Shown here piece by piece: positions 51,952-60,510 of a DNA stretch of 64,000 nt (the first letter of the stretch is position 1; every line of letters starts with the position of its first letter). The DNA is from Micromonospora globbae (lineage in GTDB: Bacteria; Actinomycetota; Actinomycetes; Mycobacteriales; Micromonosporaceae). Below the pieces are notes generated by a model. It saw nothing but the letters and a program-made list of their open reading frames with translations, did no database searches and was not told where the DNA came from. The DNA lies in NCBI RefSeq assembly GCF_003610785.1, contig NZ_RAQQ01000002.1, forward strand, positions 124,001 to 188,000. The letters are read 5' to 3'. A program made the position numbers and the translations under genes.

Positions 51952-53253
51952 ATGACGAAGCCTCGTGTGGTGATCGTGGGGGCCGGGTTCGCCGGTTACC
52001 ACGCGGCGAAGACGTTGAGCCGGCTGGCTGGCGACCGGGCCGAGATCGTGGTGCTCAACTCGACCGACTACTTCCTCTACCTGCCGCTGCTGCCCGAGGT
52101 GGCGGCCGGGGTGGTGGAGCCCACCCGGATCGCGGTGCCGCTCGCCGGCACGCTGCGAGGCGTACGGGTGGTCATCGGCGAGGCCGACGAGGTGGACCTG
52201 CAGAACCGGTGGGTGGGCTTCACCCAGCCGGAGGGGGACCGCAACCGCCTCGCGTACGACCGGCTGGTGCTCGCCGTCGGCAGCGTCAACAAGCTTCTGC
52301 CGATCCCCGGCGTGACCGAGTACGCCCACGGGTTCCGCGGCCTGCCCGAGGCGCTCTACCTGCACGACCACGTGGTGCGGCAGATCGAGCTTGCCGAGCA
52401 GGCCGAGGACCCGGCCGAGCAGCAGGCGCGCGCCACGTTCGTGGTGGTGGGCGCCGGCTACACCGGCACCGAGGTGGCCGCCCACGGTCAGCTGTTCACC
52501 GACGCGCTGCACGCCCAACGGCCGCGGCTGACCGTCCGCCCGCGCTGGATGCTGCTCGACATCGCGCCGCGCGTGCTGCCCGAACTCGACAAGCGGATGT
52601 CGGAGACCGCGCAGCGGGTCCTCCAGCGGCGCGGCGTCGACGTGCGGATGGGCACCTCCGTGGCCGAGGCGACCGCCGACGGGGTGAAGCTCACCGACGG
52701 CGAGTACGTGCCGACCTGTTCGCTGGTCTGGTGCGTCGGTGTGCGCCCCGACCCGTTCGTCGAGGAACTGGGCCTGCGGACCGAGCGGGGACGGCTCGTC
52801 GTCGACGAGTACCTGAACGTCCCCGGGTTCCCGGAGGTGTTCGCCTGTGGCGACGCGGCGGCCGTGCCCGACCTGACGCGGCCCGGTCAGATCTGCGCGA
52901 TGACCGCACAGCACGCGCAGCGCCAGGGGAAGCTCGCGGCCCACAACATCGCGGCGTCGTACGGCCACGGCCGCCGCCGGCCGTACCGGCACCACGACCT
53001 CGGTTGGGTGGTCGACCTCGGCGGCAAGGACGCGGCGGCCAACCCGTTGAAGCTCAACATGGCGGGGCTGCCGGCGAAGGCGGTCACCCGGGGCTACCAC
53101 CTGCTGGCCATGCCGGCCAACCGGACCCGGATCAGCGCCGACTGGCTGCTCGACGCGACGCTGCCCCGGCCGGCGGTGCAGCTCGGGCTGGTGCCGGCGA
53201 ACGCCGTGCCGCTGGAGAGCGCCGCGCCGGAGATGCCCGTCCGCGTCCGCTGA
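51952..53253 (+). CDS. ndh: Type II NADH dehydrogenase (NDH-2) family oxidoreductase
   Basis: A 433-residue membrane-associated flavoprotein that passes electrons from NADH to quinone without proton pumping. The FAD loop V-I-V-G-A-G-F-A-G-Y is at the N-terminus, the second nucleotide loop V-V-V-G-A-G-Y-T-G-T-E is near 165, and the C-terminal FAD motif V-F-A-C-G-D-A-A-A-V-P follows. M-T-A-Q-H-A-Q-R-Q-G is the quinone-site region. The C-terminal segment after residue about 360 is the usual amphipathic membrane patch. It starts 41 bp after the debranching-enzyme stop. Confidence 0.88.
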   Translation: MTKPRVVIVGAGFAGYHAAKTLSRLAGDRAEIVVLNSTDYFLYLPLLPEVAAGVVEPTRIAVPLAGTLRGVRVVIGEADEVDLQNRWVGFTQPEGDRNRLAYDRLVLAVGSVNKLLPIPGVTEYAHGFRGLPEALYLHDHVVRQIELAEQAEDPAEQQARATFVVVGAGYTGTEVAAHGQLFTDALHAQRPRLTVRPRWMLLDIAPRVLPELDKRMSETAQRVLQRRGVDVRMGTSVAEATADGVKLTDGEYVPTCSLVWCVGVRPDPFVEELGLRTERGRLVVDEYLNVPGFPEVFACGDAAAVPDLTRPGQICAMTAQHAQRQGKLAAHNIAASYGHGRRRPYRHHDLGWVVDLGGKDAAANPLKLNMAGLPAKAVTRGYHLLAMPANRTRISADWLLDATLPRPAVQLGLVPANAVPLESAAPEMPVRVR

Positions 53254-53262
53254 CGTTCTGAG

Positions 53263-53290
53263 GGGAGTGGCCGTTCCGGCGGCCACTCCC
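53263..53290. terminator. Bidirectional hairpin terminator
   Basis: GGGAGTGGCCG (53263-53273) pairs with 53280-53290, an 11-bp stem with a 6-nt loop, between the convergent NDH-2 and AI-2E family genes. Confidence 0.85.
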
Positions 53291-53388
53291 GTCGCGTCCG
53301 CCGGCCGCCAGGCGTCCGCCGCCCCCGGCGCCGGTCAGCAGCCGGCGGCCGTCGGGACGTCCGCCCCCGGGCCCCGGTCCGGCCGCCG

Positions 53389-54447
53389 TCAGCCGGCCGG
53401 CGGTGGCGGTGGGCGACGGAACGGGGCGTACTCGCGGAGCAGGACCTGCACGATGCCGGCGGCGGGGATCGCCAGCAGGGCGCCCACCAGGCCGGCGAGT
53501 TCCGCGGCGAGCAGCAGGCTGACCAGCACGGTCAGCGGGTTCAACCGGACCGCGCGGGACAGGATGACCGGCCACAGCAGGTGGTTCTCCACCTGCTGGT
53601 AGATCACGAAGAAGACCAGCACGACGATGCCGGCGGTGGGGGAGTGCACGAACGCCGCCAGGGCCGCGATGATGGTGCCGAGCGTGGCGCCCACGAGCGG
53701 GATCAGGTCGGCGATGGCCACCAGCAGGGCGATCACCGCGGCGAACGGCACGCCGGTCAGCAGCAGCACCAGGAACGTCAGCAGCCCGCAGATCAGGCTG
53801 ATGAGCAGGTTGCCGGTGAGGTAGCCGTTGACCGTGCGGGAGACCTCCCGACCGATCCGCTGCCACCGGGCGGCCCGCGCCTCTCCGGCCGCCGCCATCA
53901 CCGACCCGGTGATCCGGGGGGCCTCCAGCACCATGAGGTACGACAGCACGATGACGGTGATGAGGCCGATGACGCCCTCCGCCACGCTCCGCAGGACGCC
54001 GACCGCGGGCTGGCGCAGCCGCTCGGCGTACCGGGCGATCTCGTCGGAATGGCCGGCCAGGAAGTTCCGGGCGCCGACGCGGTCCAGCAGCCGTCCCACC
54101 GGGCCCTGGCCCGCCCGGGCCTCCCGCAGCATCTCGGGGGCGCGCTGGGCGAACCGGGTGACGTCGTCGACGAGCGGGACGACGATCAGCGCGGCGAGCG
54201 CGGCGAGCACGACGAAGGCGACCACGAAGACCAGCAGCGTGGCCAGGGCGCGCCGGTGGACCAGCCGCCGTTGCAGCCGGTCGACCAGGGGTTTGAGCGC
54301 CACCGCGAAGAACGCCGCGACCAGGCCCCAGATCAGCACCCGGCGGGTGGCGTAGACCAGCCCCAGCGCGAGCACGGTGGCCAGCAGCAGCCCGATGACG
54401 ATCAACGCCCGGCGGGCGGTCCTCCGGTCGTCGTCGGCGTCGTTCAT
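53389..54447 (-). CDS. AI-2E family transporter
   Basis: A 352-residue membrane protein with about eight hydrophobic helices: two pairs at the N-terminus, a soluble helical segment (about 115-180), and the conserved C-terminal group with V-A-I-A-D-L-I-P-L-V-G-A-T-L-G and Q-Q-V-E-N-H-L-L-W-P-V-I-L-S-R-A-V-R-L-N-P. Members export AI-2 (TqsA/YdgG) or act as Na+/H+ antiporters, so the name does not prove quorum sensing. It is 50 bp downstream of the spermidine-synthase-like gene. Confidence 0.9.
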   Translation of the reverse strand: MNDADDDRRTARRALIVIGLLLATVLALGLVYATRRVLIWGLVAAFFAVALKPLVDRLQRRLVHRRALATLLVFVVAFVVLAALAALIVVPLVDDVTRFAQRAPEMLREARAGQGPVGRLLDRVGARNFLAGHSDEIARYAERLRQPAVGVLRSVAEGVIGLITVIVLSYLMVLEAPRITGSVMAAAGEARAARWQRIGREVSRTVNGYLTGNLLISLICGLLTFLVLLLTGVPFAAVIALLVAIADLIPLVGATLGTIIAALAAFVHSPTAGIVVLVFFVIYQQVENHLLWPVILSRAVRLNPLTVLVSLLLAAELAGLVGALLAIPAAGIVQVLLREYAPFRRPPPPPAG

Positions 54448-54497
54448 CCGGCGCGGCTACCCGGGCGGGACGCCCGGAAACCCGCTGGGGGCGAGGT

Positions 54498-55286
54498 TCA
54501 GTCGCGGGTGTCCGCGTCCGTGGTGGGCAGGGCGCCGGCCACGAACGTGTCCAGGGCCGTGCCGTGCAGCACGACACCGGGCAGTGGGTCCCGGACCGCC
54601 GCGGTGACCAGCCGCGCCACCGGCAGCCGGCCGGGCGTCGGGGCGGCGGCGAGCACGAGGTTGCCGTACCGCCGGCCGCGCAGCATCCGCCGGTCGGCGA
54701 GCAGGCAGACGTCGGCGAACACCTCGCGCAGCGTGGCGACCTGCACCCGGGTCGCCACCAGGGGCGGCAGGTCGGTGAGGTTGACCAGGTAGATGCCGTC
54801 GGGTCGCAGGGTCGCGGCCACCTCGGCGGCGAACTCCACCGTCCGCACGTGCCGCGGCATCCGCGCCGCGCGGTAGATGTCGGCGAGCACGAGGTCGTAC
54901 GTGGCCGCCGGCGCGTCGGCGACCGCGTCGCGGGCGTCGCCGACCTGGATGCGCACGTCGGGCGGCAGCGGGGGCAGTTTCCGGGTGACCAGCTCCACCA
55001 CCGCGGGCTCGCGCTCGATCACCAGTTGGCGCGACCCGGGCCGGGTGGCGGCCAGGTACCGGGGGAGGGTGAGCGCGCCGCCGCCCAGGTGCAGCACGGA
55101 CAGGGCCGCGCCCCGGGGTGCGGCGGCGTCGGCCACGGCGGCCATCCGGCGGACGTACTCGAAGTGCAGGTAGCGGGGGTCGGCGACGTCGACGTACGAC
55201 TGCTCGACCCCGGCGGCGAGCAGGAGACGACCGGTGCGCCGTACCGGGTCGGCGACCAGCTCCAGCCGGTCGGCCGCGTGGTCCAT
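54498..55286 (-). CDS. Spermidine synthase-like methyltransferase-fold protein
   Basis: A 262-residue Rossmann-fold protein related to SpeE. It has Q-S-Y-V-D-V-A-D-P-R-Y-L-H-F-E-Y, V-L-H-L-G-G-G-A-L-T-L-P-R-Y-L (nucleotide loop), V-G-D-A-R-D and Y-D-L-V-L-A-D-I-Y-R, with the aspartate corresponding to the putrescine/SAM region. The N-terminal beta domain of true spermidine synthases is shortened, so polyamine synthase activity is uncertain. On the minus strand TAGCGT is 7 nt before ATG 55286 with no ribosome binding site, indicating a leaderless start and excluding GTG 55295. Confidence 0.82.
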   Translation of the reverse strand: MDHAADRLELVADPVRRTGRLLLAAGVEQSYVDVADPRYLHFEYVRRMAAVADAAAPRGAALSVLHLGGGALTLPRYLAATRPGSRQLVIEREPAVVELVTRKLPPLPPDVRIQVGDARDAVADAPAATYDLVLADIYRAARMPRHVRTVEFAAEVAATLRPDGIYLVNLTDLPPLVATRVQVATLREVFADVCLLADRRMLRGRRYGNLVLAAAPTPGRLPVARLVTAAVRDPLPGVVLHGTALDTFVAGALPTTDADTRD

Positions 55287-55299
55287 GCCCGGCACGCTA
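55284..55299 (-). promoter_or_regulatory. -10 box and leaderless start of the spermidine synthase-like gene
   Basis: Minus-strand TAGCGT (55299-55294) is followed after 7 nt by ATG 55286, the same TAGCGT box seen at the P450, lipoprotein and ABC operon promoters. Confidence 0.55.
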
Positions 55300-55392
55300 G
55301 CCGATCCCGCGCCGGCCGCCCGCCGGGGGCTCCGGCCCCACGGCGGGCCCGGGGGGTGACCGGCGGGCCGCGTCGGCCCGCCGGTCCCGCCG

Positions 55393-56373
55393 TCAGCCGG
55401 CGTTGATCCCGGCGCCCGCCTCGTCGATGGCGGCGTCGATGCTCCGGGCGAGATCCACGTCGGCGGCGGTCACCGCGCCGGCCTGCCGGGACCGGACGGT
55501 CAGCACGGCCGCCGTCGGACCGGGCCGGGAGATCGTCGGCGCCCGTCCGGTCTCCTGCCGCAGCCGTTCGAGGCGGTCCAGCACGCGGTCGAGGTTGTCC
55601 GCGGGCAGCGCCACCACCCGGTGCAGCGCGCCGCCGTCACCGGACCAGTACGGCAGGTCGGCCAGCGCCGCGGCGCGGTCCGCCTCGCTGAGCGGCGGCG
55701 TCGAGGTGTCGGCCCCGACCACGCCGCCGCCGGCCGGCGGCGGTTCCAGGAGCTCCCGCAGGCTGTCCGGCACGTGCAGTGACTCGACGAGGTCGCCGTC
55801 GGCGTCGGCGAGCGCGGCCAGCGTCGCCTGGGCCTGGTACCGGGCCTGCTCCGGGCTGTTGCCGCTGATCCGCCCCACCTCGGCGAGGAAGCCGGGCAGG
55901 TCGCGGCGGCGCGGGATGCCGCCCACCGGGAGCACGTCGTGCAGGGACCTCGGCACGGCGGCGAGCAGGCGCTGCCGTTCGGCCTCGTCCAGGGCGAAGG
56001 CCAGCACCAGCACCGTGGCCTCGGCTCCGACCTTGGCCGTGCGGAAGTCGACGCCGGCGCGGCGGCGGACGCCGTCGACGAGGTCGTGGTAGCCCACGGT
56101 CGTCGTGCCGCCCGCGTTCACGTCCGGCGCCGCCCGCGGCCGGGGGTTCTCCGGCGCGCCGGCCGGCGGCGGGGCCGGCCCGCCGCGCGTGGCGTCCGGT
56201 TTGTGCCGGCTGCCCGCCGGCGGCGGTCCGGCGCGCTTGGCCCGGTCGAGGTGGGTGAGCTGCTTGGAAGCGCTCAGGCTGGCGCCCGTCTCGCTCGGCT
56301 GCCGGCCCCGCTCCCGAGCCTGCCGGGCGAGCGCCCGGCGACGTTGGTTGTCGCCCTCCATCTGCTTGCGCAT
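55393..56373 (-). CDS. DUF2267 plus pterin-carbinolamine-dehydratase-like fusion protein
   Basis: A 326-residue protein. Residues 1-90 are basic and low complexity (R-R-R-A-L-A-R-Q-A-R-E-R-G-R), then a Pro-rich stretch. Residues about 95-215 form a DUF2267 domain (Y-H-D-L-V-D-G-V-R-R-R-A-G-V and V-P-R-S-L-H-D-V-L-P-V). The C-terminal 90 residues resemble a degenerate 4a-hydroxytetrahydrobiopterin dehydratase: L-P-Y-W-S-G-D-G-G-A-L-H-R-V-V and the V-D-L-A-R-S-I-D-A-A-I helix. The catalytic His-His pair of true PCDs is not conserved, so enzymatic activity is doubtful. ATG 56373 has GGAAGGGG upstream. Confidence 0.7.
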   Translation of the reverse strand: MRKQMEGDNQRRRALARQARERGRQPSETGASLSASKQLTHLDRAKRAGPPPAGSRHKPDATRGGPAPPPAGAPENPRPRAAPDVNAGGTTTVGYHDLVDGVRRRAGVDFRTAKVGAEATVLVLAFALDEAERQRLLAAVPRSLHDVLPVGGIPRRRDLPGFLAEVGRISGNSPEQARYQAQATLAALADADGDLVESLHVPDSLRELLEPPPAGGGVVGADTSTPPLSEADRAAALADLPYWSGDGGALHRVVALPADNLDRVLDRLERLRQETGRAPTISRPGPTAAVLTVRSRQAGAVTAADVDLARSIDAAIDEAGAGINAG

Positions 56374-56574
56374 CTGGCACCCCTTCCGCTGGGGATCGTG
56401 GTTCCGCCGGTCGCCTTCCCGGCGTCGCCGACCACGAAACGGACGCCGGGGGCCCGGCGCGGGCCGCCTCGGCGGCGGCTTCATCCGCCGGGGGTGAGGG
56501 ACGCTCACCCGTCCCGGCCACAGGATCGGATCAGGACCGGAGTTCTTCCGAGGTACGCGGAAGGGAAGGTCGTC
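56374..56574. promoter_or_regulatory. Divergent promoter region
   Basis: A 201-bp spacer between divergent genes. On the plus strand a GGGAAGG ribosome binding site precedes ATG 56575. No clear operator or -35/-10 pair stands out. Confidence 0.3.
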
Positions 56575-56892
56575 ATGAAGCGGATCGTCGAGATCGTCCC
56601 GGCACGGCCGGGCTGGTACGCCCGCTGGCGGATCTCACCCGGAACCACCCGCTGTTACCCGGTGAGCCTGTGGGCCCTGCTGGAGGAGGCCGACGGCACG
56701 GGCCGGGAGGTCATCGGCGTCGACTGCATCGGCCAGTGGCCCGGTGCGGACGACAACGAGGCCGGTGGGGAGTTCGTCCGGTACCTGTTCCAGACGCCGG
56801 ACACCGGCCCGCCCGAGGACGCGGAGCCACCGCCCTCGGCGGGCGAGCAGCGCGGCGACGGGCCACGGCTCCAGCCGGTGACGGCCACCTAG
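56575..56892 (+). CDS. Small hypothetical protein
   Basis: A 105-residue protein. The first 70 residues look like a compact beta/alpha domain (I-V-E-I-V-P-A-R-P-G-W-Y-A-R-W-R-I and P-V-S-L-W-A-L-L-E-E), and the last 35 are Pro/Glu-rich. A good ribosome binding site and normal codon use support it. Homologues seem common in actinobacteria, but I know no function. Confidence 0.65.
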   Translation: MKRIVEIVPARPGWYARWRISPGTTRCYPVSLWALLEEADGTGREVIGVDCIGQWPGADDNEAGGEFVRYLFQTPDTGPPEDAEPPPSAGEQRGDGPRLQPVTAT

Positions 56893-56947
56893 ACCATCCT
56901 CCGGGCCCCTGACCCCCGGTCCCAGGGTCGGGGGCCACCCCGCGCGC

Positions 56948-56974
56948 CGGGCCGCCCCACATCGGGGCGGCCCG
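56948..56974. terminator. Hairpin terminator pair between convergent genes
   Basis: CGGGCCGCCCC (56948-56958) pairs perfectly with 56964-56974, an 11-bp stem with a 5-nt loop. A weaker hairpin with GCCCC...GGGGC arms lies at about 56907-56937, just after the small gene's stop. Together they separate it from the convergent STAS gene. Confidence 0.8.
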
Positions 56975-57095
56975 CGCCGGGGCTCATCCGCAGGCCCGGC
57001 GACACGGTCGGCGACGTCCGGGCGCGGGCCCGCCGACGGTCACCGGCCGGGCGGATCGCCGGTACGGGACCCGTCCTGGCGGCGGCCCCGTACGG

Positions 57096-57482
57096 TCAGG
57101 CGCTCGGCGTGGGCCGGGCGGTCTCCGGGCGGACCGGCGGCGACGGGCGGGCGAGCAGGCCGGTCACCCCGGTCATGTCGAGGATCGCGCGGAGGAAGCG
57201 GGGGACCTGCCGCAGTTCGAGCGCGGTGCCCCGGTCCTCGCCCTCGCGCCACGCGTGCACGATCACGGCGAGGCCCGTGCTGTCGATGAAGAGCAGGTCG
57301 GCGAAGTCCAGGGCCACGACCGGCGGGGCCGTGGCGAGCAGCCGGTCGATCTCCTCGCGGAGCGGTGCCGCCGTCGCGTACGCCAGGTCTCCGGCCACCC
57401 GGACGAGCGGCGCCGCCGGGTCCGAGCGGTCGACGGACAGGCGGAGCGGGGTCGTCTCGGATGTCCGCCCGTGGGACAGCAC
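57096..57482 (-). CDS. STAS-domain anti-sigma factor antagonist (SpoIIAA/RsbV-like), copy 1
   Basis: A 128-residue STAS protein. The phospho-site loop L-F-I-D-S-T-G-L-A-V-I retains the serine that a cognate anti-sigma kinase phosphorylates; the unphosphorylated form binds the kinase and frees the sigma factor. V-V-A-L-D-F-A-D-L-L and the C-terminal I-L-D-M-T-G-V-T helix fit the fold. GTG 57482 is preferred because GGAAAGG lies 7 nt upstream; GTG 57488 is too close to it. It is divergent from a PP2C phosphatase gene, the enzyme type that reactivates such antagonists. Confidence 0.88.
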   Translation of the reverse strand: MLSHGRTSETTPLRLSVDRSDPAAPLVRVAGDLAYATAAPLREEIDRLLATAPPVVALDFADLLFIDSTGLAVIVHAWREGEDRGTALELRQVPRFLRAILDMTGVTGLLARPSPPVRPETARPTPSA

Positions 57483-57645
57483 GGTCACGCCTTTCCACAG
57501 CCCGCCGGTCGGCCCGGGTCGGGGGGATCGTAACAACCGGAGGCGCGGCCCGCCCGGCGCCGACCGGCGGGTTCACCAGCGCGTGGGGTGGCGACGCGGT
57601 CGGGCGTAGGGTGGGTGCAGGGATCCGACCCTGGAGCCCGGTCCC

Positions 57646-59406
57646 GTGACCTGCGGGACGACGAGGAGTGGGGCTCACCCGGTGGCTGTTGCCGACGTCA
57701 GGAACGGGGATCCGGGCGACGGGCGGAGCACGCGCCGGGGCGGCGCCCGAGCGTCCGGCGCTCCCTCCGCCACGGGCGTTCCCTCCCAACCCGGCGGTGG
57801 CCGTCCGCCCGTGGCCCCCGACTGGTCCGAGGTGGTCCCGCATGTGCGCGAGGGCCTCGTCGTGTGCGACGCCGGCGGCGTCGTGCGGCACGTCAACCCG
57901 GTGGCCGCACGCCTGCTGCCCGAACTCGTCCCCGGTACGCCCCTCGCGGCCGGCGTGCCGGCAATCACCACGGACCCGGCCGGTTTCGGGCACCGGTCGC
58001 GCCGGCTGACCGCCCGCCGGGTCGCGCTGTCCGACGGACGCTGCTGCTGGTACGTCGAGGACGTCACGGACCACGTCGACCGCGCCGACGCCCTGCTCGC
58101 CGAGCGCGCCCGCGCGTCGTTCCTGGCCGGTGTCGGCACGACGCTCGGCAGCCTGCTCCACCCCGACCGGGCCGCCGCGGCGGTGGTCCGGCTGGCCGTG
58201 CCCGTCCTGGCCGACGCGGCGGTGCTGGTGCTCGCACCCCGGGCGGGCCGGGTGCGCTGGTGGCGCGCCGTGCGGCCCGGCGACGAGGCCCCGGCGGTGG
58301 ACGGCGGCGTGCTGGCCGCCGGTGACCTGCCGCAGGCCGTCGCCGACGCGCTCGGCGGCGTGCGAGCGCACGCGGTGGACTGGCTGGCGGAGCAGGCGAC
58401 GGGCGCCGGCTGGCTGCCCGGTGCCGCCCCCGGTGGCACCCACGCGCGGCTCGTGCCGCTGCCCGGCGTCGACACCCCGGCCGGCGTCCTGCTCGTCACC
58501 CCACCGCCCGGCGGGTCGCCCGACGAGGACGGGACCGAGCTGCTGGACGCGTTCGCCGCCCGGGCGGGTGCCGCGCTGACCGCCGCCGCGCTCTACCGCG
58601 ACCAGGCCGAGGTCGCCGAGACCCTCCAGAGCAGCCTGCTGCCGGTGGAGCCGCCCGGCGTCCCGGGCATCCAGTGGGGTACGGCGTACCGGCCGGCGCA
58701 GGCCGGGCTCCGCATCGGCGGCGACTTCTACGGCGCGCACCCGCTCGCCGACGGGGGCGCGCTCTTCTTCCTCGGCGACGTGTCGGGCAAGGGCGTGGAG
58801 GCCGCCGTGTTCACCGGCCAGCTACGGCAGTGCCTGCACGCGCTGCACCGGGTGGAGTCGCGGCCGGGCCCGCTGCTCGCCCTGTTGAACGACACCCTGC
58901 TGGAGACCGTCCAGGCGCACGGCCAGGGCCGCTTCGCGACGCTGGTGCTCGGGGTGGCGCGGCCGTGCCGCGACGGGGGCCTCACGCTCACCATGGCCGG
59001 CGGGGGGCACCTGCCGCCGCTGGTGCTGCGCGGCGGCGGGGAGGTGGAGACGGTGCCGCTGCGGGGGATGCTCATCGGCGTGGTCGGCGACCCGCGCATC
59101 GGGGAGGCGACGGTACGGCTGGCGCCCGGCGAGACGTGCGTGCTCTACAGCGACGGTGTCACCGAGGCGCGCGGCGGTCCCCGGGGCGACCAGCAGTTCG
59201 GGGCGCAACGGCTCGTGGACACCCTGACCGGCTGCCACCGGATGCCGGCGCCCGCCCTCGCCGAGCGGATCGCGCAGGTGGCCGGGGACTGGCTGACCCG
59301 CGGCGACCACGACGACGTGGCCGTGCTGGCCGTCCGCGCCGTGAGGCCCGGCCGGCACCTGCACGCGGTGCCAGCCCCGGCCGGGCAGCCGGGGAGATCC
59401 CGGTGA
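57646..59406 (+). CDS. PAS-GAF-SpoIIE (PP2C) phosphatase
   Basis: A 586-residue signalling phosphatase. After a disordered 50-residue start, residues about 60-145 form a PAS-like fold (G-L-V-V-C-D-A-G-G-V-V-R-H-V-N-P), about 150-310 a GAF domain (L-V-P-L-P-G-V-D-T-P-A-G-V-L), and about 335-575 the SpoIIE/PP2C domain. The metal aspartates are in G-G-D-F-Y, G-D-V-S-G-K-G, L-Y-S-D-G-V-T-E and D-H-D-D-V-A-V. E-V-A-E-T-L-Q-S-S-L-L-P is the usual switch helix. It dephosphorylates STAS antagonists. Its stop overlaps the cobalamin-binding protein start by 4 bp (GTGA). GTG 57646 has GGAG upstream; GTG 57682 is an alternative. Confidence 0.9.
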   Translation: MTCGTTRSGAHPVAVADVRNGDPGDGRSTRRGGARASGAPSATGVPSQPGGGRPPVAPDWSEVVPHVREGLVVCDAGGVVRHVNPVAARLLPELVPGTPLAAGVPAITTDPAGFGHRSRRLTARRVALSDGRCCWYVEDVTDHVDRADALLAERARASFLAGVGTTLGSLLHPDRAAAAVVRLAVPVLADAAVLVLAPRAGRVRWWRAVRPGDEAPAVDGGVLAAGDLPQAVADALGGVRAHAVDWLAEQATGAGWLPGAAPGGTHARLVPLPGVDTPAGVLLVTPPPGGSPDEDGTELLDAFAARAGAALTAAALYRDQAEVAETLQSSLLPVEPPGVPGIQWGTAYRPAQAGLRIGGDFYGAHPLADGGALFFLGDVSGKGVEAAVFTGQLRQCLHALHRVESRPGPLLALLNDTLLETVQAHGQGRFATLVLGVARPCRDGGLTLTMAGGGHLPPLVLRGGGEVETVPLRGMLIGVVGDPRIGEATVRLAPGETCVLYSDGVTEARGGPRGDQQFGAQRLVDTLTGCHRMPAPALAERIAQVAGDWLTRGDHDDVAVLAVRAVRPGRHLHAVPAPAGQPGRSR

Positions 59407-60443
59407 CCGCCGCCCGCACGCCGGCCGCCGCGTACGCCGACTACCTGGACCACCTCGCCGAGGCGGACGAGAGCGGCGCCATCGGCGTCGCCCTCGACCT
59501 GCTCGACGCCGGCGTGCCGGCCGAACGGGTGCTCCTGGACCTCGTCGCGCCCGCCCAGGAGGACGTGGGGGAGCGGTGGGCGCGCAACGAGTGGAGCGTG
59601 GCGCAGGAGCACGCGGCCACCCACGTCAGCGAGCGGGTGGTGGCGGCGCTCGCCGGCCGTACGCGGGCCGTGCCGACCCGCGGCCGGATCGTGGTGGCCT
59701 GCATGGACGGGGAGTGGCACGCCCTGCCACCCCGGCTCGTGGCCGAGGTGCTCCGGCTGCGCGGCTGGCGGGTGACGTTCCTCGGGGCCAGCGTCCCGGC
59801 CGCGCACCTCGTGTCGTACCTGCACCGGCACGACGCGCACGCCGTCGCGCTGGCCTGCGCGGTGCCGGTGCGGCTGCCGCAGGCCCACCGCATGGTGGAG
59901 GCGTGCCGCCGCGCCGACGTCCCGGTGCTGGTGGGCGGGCGTGGCTTCGGGGCCGACGGCCGGTGGGCAGACCGGCTGGGCATGCTGTGGGCGCCCGACG
60001 CGCCGGCCGCGGCCGACCTGGTCGCCGACGCGCGGGCGCTGTCGCGCGTGCCGCCGGCGCGTCTGGACCACCTGGCCGACGACGAGTACGCGGCGCTCGT
60101 CGCGCGCCGGGCCGAACTCGTCGACGGTGCCCTGGCTGACCTGCGGGAGCGGGTGCCGGCGACTCGGGCGTACGACCGGGCGCGGCTCGACGCGACGGTG
60201 AGCGACCTCGGCCACATCCTGGACTTCCTGGCGGCGGCGCTCTATGTGGACGACGGCTCCCTCTTCACGGAGTTCGTGCGGTGGCTGGTGACCGTCCTGA
60301 CCAGCCGCGGGGTGCCCGCCGCCGCGCTGGCAGCGACGCTGGAGCACTACGGCGGGGTGCTGCGCGAGTTTCCCCGCGCGGCCGGCTTCCTCGACCGCGG
60401 CCGGGCGCTGCTCGCGTCCGCCGCCGAGCCGGTCGGGCGTTGA
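59403..60443 (+). CDS. Cobalamin-binding protein with CarH-type W-x9-E-H motif, putative B12 photoreceptor
   Basis: A 346-residue protein. Residues about 10-85 form the helical cap of B12-binding sensors, with Trp59, Glu69 and His70 in exact W-x9-E-H spacing, the signature of light-sensing AdoCbl domains in CarH. Residues about 94-215 are the Rossmann B12 fold: E-W-H-A-L-P (104-109) keeps the lower-ligand His106 of the E/DxHxxG motif with Gly replaced by Pro, and V-L-V-G-G-R-G-F lines the nucleotide tail. The Glu69-His106 distance matches CarH as I recall it. No MerR DNA-binding domain is present. Residues 220-346 are an unassigned helical bundle. The GTGA overlap with the PP2C gene suggests it controls that phosphatase in response to light or B12. 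Confidence 0.8.
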   Translation: MTAARTPAAAYADYLDHLAEADESGAIGVALDLLDAGVPAERVLLDLVAPAQEDVGERWARNEWSVAQEHAATHVSERVVAALAGRTRAVPTRGRIVVACMDGEWHALPPRLVAEVLRLRGWRVTFLGASVPAAHLVSYLHRHDAHAVALACAVPVRLPQAHRMVEACRRADVPVLVGGRGFGADGRWADRLGMLWAPDAPAAADLVADARALSRVPPARLDHLADDEYAALVARRAELVDGALADLRERVPATRAYDRARLDATVSDLGHILDFLAAALYVDDGSLFTEFVRWLVTVLTSRGVPAAALAATLEHYGGVLREFPRAAGFLDRGRALLASAAEPVGR

Positions 60444-60471
60444 GGTGGGCGGCGCTGCCGGGCCCGCTGCG

Positions 60472-60477
60472 TATACT
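60472..60477 (+). promoter_or_regulatory. -10 box before the second STAS gene
   Basis: TATACT (60472-60477) is one of the closest matches to the -10 consensus in the window and lies 33 nt before ATG 60511. No good -35 is visible, so it may be an extended or activator-dependent promoter within the operon. Confidence 0.5.
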
Positions 60478-60510
60478 TGCGCCACTGCAAACGTCCCCGA
60501 CGAGGAGGGC

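Noticed and set aside
49555..53253. A 1232-codon open frame joining a debranching-type enzyme to NDH-2
   Set aside because: The middle third (51343-51951) has no homology in this frame, while the true continuation lies one frame away. It is a product of the single-base frameshift, not a fusion protein.
53389..54447. Quorum-sensing AI-2 exporter
   Set aside because: The family name is historical. Many members are ion antiporters, and no AI-2 synthesis or sensing gene is adjacent.
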